This document shows positions 57,964 to 64,000 of a stretch of DNA of 64,000 nt, piece after piece. Numbering within the stretch: position 1 is the first letter of the stretch; each line of letters starts with the position of its first letter. A model generated the notes under the pieces. The model did no database searches. It had not been told where the DNA came from and was given only the letters and a program-made list of their open reading frames with translations. This DNA comes from Ascidia mentula (lineage: Eukaryota; Chordata; Ascidiacea; Phlebobranchia; Ascidiidae). A program made the translations under genes and the position numbers. Location of the stretch: the NCBI GenBank assembly GCA_947561715.1, contig OX387199.1, forward strand, positions 15,505,001-15,569,000. Direction: 5' to 3'.

Positions 57964-60900
57964 CTATTTTGCAAGTCCTTTGTTGTATTTATATCTTTCC
58001 AGAATAACCTTGATGACGTAATTTCTCGACCCTTGGTGATTTTCATTTGCATCGTTGTTTACTTGATGTGCTCTCTTGGTTTTAAGGTACTTTCCCCTGA
58101 TCCATTTTACCAGTTTAAAAATGTTCGGAATAATGTTCATTGGTGGAGGAAGAACGTTTTCCCTTCGAATAAATCGAAGCCAAACTGCTGCCCGGTGAAG
58201 TTTCCATTCCACTTCAGCGTTGGCGCTCGTCTGTTCGTAACTTCGCGACATCATGGCAATCAACATGTTGATCAAAACAATGAGAACAACAACGTGATAT
58301 ACAGTCACAAGCGACCAAGCGAACCCTTCAGTTACGAAGTGTTTACCAGAAAGCGATATAAGAGACAGGTCTAGGTAGCCAAAAATTGTCCAATACAGGG
58401 ACCGTAGTGAACTGCCGATATCAGTAAACAGAACACTGTTGTTGCAGTTGGGAGCAGTAGAATTGTTTGAAACACAAAGCAGTTGTCTTCCAGGATTTGT
58501 GCCATAATACCAATACAACTCACTGAGACTTAGAGCAAAAGCAACCACGACTAGTGCGAATATAAAAAGGAATTCGAGGATGTTGGTTACCATTCTGGCT
58601 AACGACAATTGCAGGGGGCCAAGTCTACGAATTGTTCTAATCGAATTAAAAACACGGAGACACACAAAGATATAAGCCCAAGAAAGCAGAGCTTCTGAAA
58701 TAAGTTTAAGTTCGTTTGGTTCCCATTCATATCTCGGTGTTTTGATTACGTCATTGTTGTGTTGAAAAACATCCACTGCCCTGTTTAAACGAAAAGATTT
58801 AAAGATTATTTTGGACAGTCAACTAAATAACTAAAGAGTGTGCAACTTGCTGAATTACACGCCTTATGCGTTCAAAGAAGGGAATAAAATGTATTCAAAA
58901 TCAACGGTGCCGAAAAACCAACAGCGATTTTCGCAAAGGAATGCAGTCCCTCTAAAAACCCATTTTAGGCATTGTAGGCACCGTAGGCACCGTAGGCACC
59001 GTAGGCACCGTAGGCACCGTAGGCACCGTAGGCACCGTAGGCACCGTAGGCACCGTAGGCACCGTAGGCACCGTAGGCACCGTAGGCACCGTAGGCACTA
59101 CTACAATGTCTACTATGCCTACGATGCCAAGACTCAATACCTACAATGCCTAGACTCTATGCGTACAATGCCTAGACTCAAACTGGGTTCAAAACCGAAA
59201 ATGCACAATCATGCTGCATAGCATTAAATGATATGTATACCAGTAATTTTGTCAAAACTGGTTTATATCTTAAATTGAGTGCAAATGGTTTGTCAGTGCT
59301 CTTCTGTCATCGCACTTCGGTGTAAGTAAATTTATAGCAAACTTACCTCAGTATGGCGGTAGTGCTTAGTAATGCAAGTTGTGTGATATCATTTAGATTC
59401 CACCAGTTCGAGAAGTATTTGGAAGGGCCGTGGATTTTCAATTCAACTAATTCTTGACTCCATTTTCCGATTACCCACAAGAGCATCAACCATTGAACTG
59501 GAGTAGGAGGAGATCCTTAAAATGCTTACCACGTGTAAATTAATTATCAAAGCGACAACATGGCGGAACAGTGCAATTTCCTCGGCATACCCAGATAATC
59601 GTTTTCAACAGATCGTGTTGCAACGTTGATGATCATCAAAACAACAAAGGATAAATCCGACATAAGGTGACAAGCAAATGCCACTGCTGGTTGCTTTATA
59701 AGCTCTGCAATAGTTTTTAGAAGGATCGAGTATTACAAAATATAGTTGTTCACATCGGGACTAAAATGGGAACTGCTTACTTCCAATCCAAACATTTGGG
59801 ATGGTCAAATAAAACAGAGACAGAAAAGGAAAAAGCAATCCGACGAAAAAGTTGATTAAAATCCATTTAATCATATTTCCTTGGTGCATGTACCTTGCCC
59901 CCCTGTAGTTCATGTAATCGATGCATTGCTGAAAAAAAGCTCGCAATTACACTAGAAATAGACCTAGGATGGAATTGATTACAAACTTGTGTGTTGCTAT
60001 GAGTTACAAACTGTAATAACCGCATGTCGACCGAACGGTCAAGAAGTTGCATCTTTTTACGTGACTTCGCATTATCATTTTGTTCACTTCCATCCTGGCG
60101 AATTTCAATGTCGTCGAAATCTTTAACAACTCTTCCCAATCGCTGTATGGGTCTTGATGTGTCCAGGTTTGCGACTTCACATTGAAAAAGGCAGAGCAGA
60201 CCATCAGACGAGCGAATCTGTACAAACATTGTTTCTGCGTTTTATTTAAATACGGACCTTAATTGCAGATTACCTCATCTAAAAGAGCGCACATGTAACT
60301 TTCAACTTCACGTTCTAACTTGGCATAAAACTGACTGTGTGCTGGTTCCATTTTGGCATTTTCTCGTATTGTTGTTATCAAATCCATAGAATGTTGAAAT
60401 GGATCAATACCAAACCTCTACACCCGGACCCAAAACCGTAAACATATTGCATCGCCAACAAAGAGTACCATAACTTTATTTAATGCTGTCTTTCCGATTA
60501 CTTTATATTACCTCAGCGAGTACTGTAATATAGGCTGGGCTTGATTTTGCTTGACACATTATTTTCCTATCATTTGCCGATTCCCAGAAAACCTCGTCAC
60601 ATGTGTACTTTTCCTGTGCCAAATAATGGATGTAATTTTTAATTTTTTTTTCAGTCACACCCAAGGTTAAAAATAATCTTGAAACAGAACTGGATTGGCC
60701 GATGTCGCAACTCATGTAAGATTAACGAATAATCTGTTGAGTAGACTAGTATGGAACGCAGCTCCTACCTCCAGTTTATATCCATGCTCGATTAATAGTT
60801 TTAGAATGTAGTACTTGTTACAATGTGCAGCAAGGACAACCGGGCCGAATCCAGGAAAGTAGTAGTCGCTCGATGGAAGTGTGGGAGTCTGAATACCGCG

Positions 60901-62442
60901 TTTGTATTCAGATTCTAGAATTAGTTCGACGCCTTCCACGAAATCTTGCTTGATCGCATGCAACAGGGACCACTCTAAATTTGCCTGTTTTAAGACAAAA
61001 AAACTTTACACGTTTGTACTTGGCACAGAATTGTACATAATTTGCGTGTGCGTGTGCGTGTGCGTGTGCGTGTGCGTGTGCGTGTGTAAGTTATATGTAT
61101 GTAACTTATGACCAATTCAAACCTCCTTTTCCAGAAGTAGTCTACAAGCTTTGACTGATCGGTTGTTGATGGCAATTCTAAGGGCTGTCCGTCCTTCTTG
61201 GTCAGTGTAATTTACATCGGGAATTATATTTTTCCCAGGCAGTAGATAACTAAAATTGATTTCTCCTTGTGTAGATGCAACATTCAGGCGATCTGCTTTC
61301 ACATCCGCAATGTATTGATTGTTTTTCCTGAAGATGCAAAATTCTTGCAAAATAAAAAAAAGCTATGTTGTGGAATAATGTTGTCACTTACTTTTCCATT
61401 CTAGTTGTTTCATCGTCTTGATCCTCGTTCCCTCTAAAAGCTGTACTTTCACAAAAATATCGTTTGTTGTCTCCCGGTGTAAAGACAGGCGAAAGTATAC
61501 GGTAAAGGCAAAATACTCTGGGATCGAATCCCTTCGTGTTTAAAACAGGCAAGTAAACGTAGTTAAGTGGTTTAGGTCAAAGCATTAAGCACACACGCTC
61601 TATTTCCAAATCCATGGTTTTGAAATGGTGATTTGCCAATTAATCAAACCAACAAACCTGAAATGCTCGAACCTGGTCTCAGGATTTGCGGTTCAGAAAT
61701 TTTGTACTTCGGAGACCTTCCTGGTTTTGCTATTCTTGGCGGTTCATGAATTTCGGCAGAAATTGCAGAAGTTTCGTAAATAGGAACCATGTTACTTTGG
61801 AAATTTTACCTGCAAAACTAACTTGGACTATTCTTGTATTTCTTTTACAAGTCTGGAACACTTGCTGTTTTTGTAATCTGAAAATGAGTTACTTTGCAAA
61901 TTGGGGCTATTTTCTCCATTTTGTCAGCACTAATAAGTAAAGCTTCCGCGCAGCAATCTCCACATTTCCTCGTCCGGTGACTATGTATATCACCAACGCA
62001 CCGTGCGTCAACCTGTAAAATCAAAACATGACAATACATCTGTACTAAGTTGCAAAATAGCTTGTCACATGTAGTCTTTTTATCGATTCCCTCACAACAA
62101 ACATGACACATAGTACCCACCCACTAACACAGTGGTGAGCTTTATTAAACCATGGTCTCTTCTTTTACGTTGTATCCCTAGCATACAAACATAAGATTAG
62201 TGGTGTTTGTCACTTATGACGTAATTTATAATGTAACATCAAATTTCAAGTTTTAATCCAACAAAGTTGAAATGTTATTGGTATGTAATCTTTACTTACA
62301 AGTTCCAACTCTACTGCGTATTTTTGCTTGAAATAGTCATGCTTTTTTAACAAGTGAGCACGCAGGATGCGTTGGTGTTATATGTATAGTTACCGGAGGT
62401 AGAGCTGTGGAAGTTGCTGCGTGGGAGCTGTAGTTATCGTCG
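57964..62442 (-). CDS. TRPC-like cation channel
   Basis: Minus-strand multi-exon channel. N-terminal exons: 62442-62394 (tentative), 61794-61658 (ATG at 61790), 61440-61392. Ankyrin-type exons: 61327-61123 (DQEGRTALRIAINNRSVKAC) and 60984-60769 (GFGPVVLAAHCNKYYILKLL). Linker exons: 60613-60512, 60417-60274, 60217-59987. Membrane exons: 59928-59781, 59704-59591, 59515-59347 (SNWWNLNDITQ, typical of TRPC S2-S3) and 58780-57964. The last exon has LEFLFIFALVVVAFALSL (S5), SLYWTIFGYLDLSLISL (pore; TRPC has LFWSIFG), LIVLINMLIAMMS (S6) and the TRP box EWKLHRAAVW. Family members pass Ca2+ and Na+ downstream of phospholipase C. The stop is TAG at 57966-57964. The 5' end of the gene is uncertain. Confidence 0.85.
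58966..59100. repeat. 9-bp minisatellite (gtaggcacc)n in channel intron
   Basis: About 14 near-perfect copies of gtaggcacc lie in the intron between channel exons 59347-59515 and 57964-58780. A degenerate tail with cctacaatgcctagactc continues to about 59190. The open frame of repeating Arg-His is an accident of the 9-bp period. Confidence 0.95.
61038..61088. repeat. (TGTGCG)n microsatellite
   Basis: Eight or so uninterrupted copies of tgtgcg in the intron between channel exons 61123-61327 and 60769-60984. Confidence 0.95.
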
Positions 62443-62659
62443 CTGACTAAGTAGAGGAAATAGTTTGCAAAATAAACACATGCATTACATTACATTTGTT
62501 TGTATTATTTAGACTACTGAGTGGAAATGTGTGTAATACAGAACAAAAATTTTCCATTGCCGTAAACCTTTACTTACCTGCTGTACATTTTAAAAATTGC
62601 TTTAGAATGTATGTTGAACAGATGCATTCAAATAGGCATTGAGCTTTTTCGTAAGTGGT

Positions 62660-62795
62660 AAGTCGTCTTACTTTTTGACCACAACGGGAATAGAACCCAG
62701 GATATTCTATACACGAATCCCGATCACGTTTTCTGTAAGGTATATGTGTCGAGCGTTTGACCGATGTTGCTAATCACCGACGACCAGACATATGC
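62660..62795 (-). mobile_element. tRNA-like SINE, relative of 10917-11053
   Basis: tttttgaccacaacgggaat, aacccaggatattctat and gtcgagcgtttgaccgatgt follow the same order as the copy inside the gypsy relic at 10917-11053, in the same orientation. It is clearly diverged, so it is an older insertion. Confidence 0.65.
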
Positions 62796-63419
62796 ACTGT
62801 AAAGGTGACAATGGGCCCTGCGACAAAGTAACTGCTGAAGGAACGTGTCGTCAGGGCTTAAGGGAACAAACTGGGAAAACTCTTGAAGGAAGTGCAAGGT
62901 TACTCTGGTTGTCGAAGCTGTGTGGTTCGATTCTGATAAGAAGTACAGCCATCTTCAATCGAAATCTATATTTTGCAATATACTGATGCTAGTACGGGGA
63001 AGACCAACAACGAAATACTTATGTCAGGCAAATGCATCGAAACCAACTCCAAGTGGGCGAGTATCTGTTCCTGATTTGTTTCTTTTGGTGTTCCTCAAAT
63101 ACTGTTGCGTAGTTTCAGTTTCTTTTGTTGTGATTACAGAATCTTGATATTAGTCACATCTCCGACATGTGTTGAGCTTGGGAAATGTACCTTTCCTTCG
63201 ACATGCTTCGGCAGCCGATATTCCACACACATCACTTTTGTCAATTCTTAAGTTTGGGAGATCACCATTAAAAGTGAAAAACAAGCTGCTTATGCCTCAT
63301 TTAAAAATCTTGCTCCAAAAGTAAATTGCAATACAAGTCCCGAACGACACCAAGCGTAGTTTGAGGGTAGATAAGTTTATCAAGTTTAATTTCAGCTTTT
63401 TGCGAATAAGAGCGACATC
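62796..63419. other. No gene recognised
   Basis: Short frames only. Nothing matches a domain or repeat elsewhere in the window. Confidence 0.4.
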
Positions 63420-64000
63420 ATGTGGAATAATAACGCGTACATGAGTTTGACTTATGACACGGTACGCGTGCGTCAATAAGCAGCACGTTTACTATTAGTG
63501 TACATGCACCTTAATAGGATACATTTCATGGCCAACCGTGTCATAAGTCAAACTCATGTACGCGTACCTAATTTACGAACCTGCAATTTATTAACGTGCT
63601 AATCTTAGGTAAAATTACTTGTACTGCTTATGGGCGTCGACATGCTCTTGTTTTCTGCTTTCACTCACGCAAATATCACTCATGTATCCATCTAGTGGAC
63701 ATCTGTAGTTCGCGCCGTTTACTTTGTTGTTAATCTAGACCAGTCCGGAATTATTTTTTGGCGCGACTAACAAAAATTAAGTACGATGACTGTACAAGTA
63801 GTTTTACCTATGATTATGACACTATCGGCCAACTTAACATGCCTGCACGTTACTAAGTTACGTTAAAAAATTGCATGTTCGCTAATTACGTACGCGTACA
63901 TGAGACTTATGACACGGTTGAAATGTATCCTATTAAGGTGCATGTACACTAATATTGAACGTGCTGCTTATTAACGCGCGCGTATTTTATTATTCCACAT
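63420..64000. mobile_element. Foldback MITE with long inverted arms
   Basis: The left arm, starting atgtggaataataacgcg, is the inverted complement of the right arm, which ends ttattattccacat on the last base. Shared inner words are ataagcagcacgtt, tagtgtacatgcacctta and ataggatacatttca. The left arm has a nested inverted repeat of about 30 bp (63432-63466 against 63537-63567, gagtttgacttatgacacgg). Arms are about 140 bp and the loop about 300 bp, with no ORF. The right flank is outside the window. Confidence 0.85.

Noticed and set aside
58838..59221. Open frame with a long Arg-His-Arg repeat
   Set aside because: The repeat is a 9-bp minisatellite in a TRPC-like gene intron, and the opposite strand is equally open.
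63420..64000. Assembly inversion at the contig end
   Set aside because: The two arms differ by several substitutions and small gaps, as expected for an old element. It cannot be fully excluded without sequence past 64000.

Overview
The window looks like nuclear DNA of an invertebrate, most likely a tunicate such as a Ciona-type ascidian. It is AT-rich, genes are cut into many small exons by short GT-AG introns (57-400 bp), the poly(A) signals are eukaryotic, and the gene content is animal: an LDLRa-domain rhodopsin-type receptor, xanthine dehydrogenase, a TRPC-like channel and P-loop sulfotransferases. The species call is inference; no marker gene settles it. All coordinates and splice sites were read by eye from sequence and homology. 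No search or folding program was run.

Layout. 1-1040: a 72-bp minisatellite interrupted by a 5'-truncated Penelope-like element with a hammerhead-like motif. 1121-2325: a TTAA-flanked MITE with a second copy at 50732-51644. 2395-8553: a plus-strand GPCR gene whose LDLRa ectodomain exons are tandemly duplicated; a gag relic and a tRNA-derived SINE lie in one intron. 9775-18364: a retrotransposon graveyard with a truncated Ty3/gypsy relic on the minus strand, a degenerate gypsy pol between 288-bp inverted arms, a 190-bp satellite, a second Penelope tail, and an apparently identical 2,423-bp tandem duplication. About 19491-21619: a METTL27/WBSCR27-like methyltransferase. 23055-31131: a complete xanthine dehydrogenase gene in 30 exons. 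32040-35900: a cluster of sulfotransferase genes and relics on both strands. 36127-38095: a 56-bp tandem repeat, another pol scrap, a 115-bp repeat and a kinase relic. 38248-42392: an LTR retrotransposon on the minus strand with both LTRs but no integrase core. 43896-49986: a minus-strand pseudokinase gene with an array of duplicated 96-nt Ser/Thr-rich exons and a helical C-terminal domain; a paralogous relic lies at 52412-53930. 56060-57480: another decayed gypsy pol. 57964-62442: a minus-strand TRPC-like channel. 63420-64000: a foldback MITE with long inverted arms that ends on the last base of the window.

The genes do not form an operon or a shared pathway. Xanthine dehydrogenase (purine breakdown), the methyltransferase, the sulfotransferases, the receptor and the channel are independent genes. 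The main theme is structural: repeated local duplication (receptor exons, the 96-nt exons, sulfotransferase copies, pseudokinase copies, the 2.4-kb unit) and dense transposon insertion. The most unusual objects are the pseudokinase with its exon array, the hammerhead-like motifs in two Penelope tails, and the duplicated receptor ectodomain with a frameshift in one copy.
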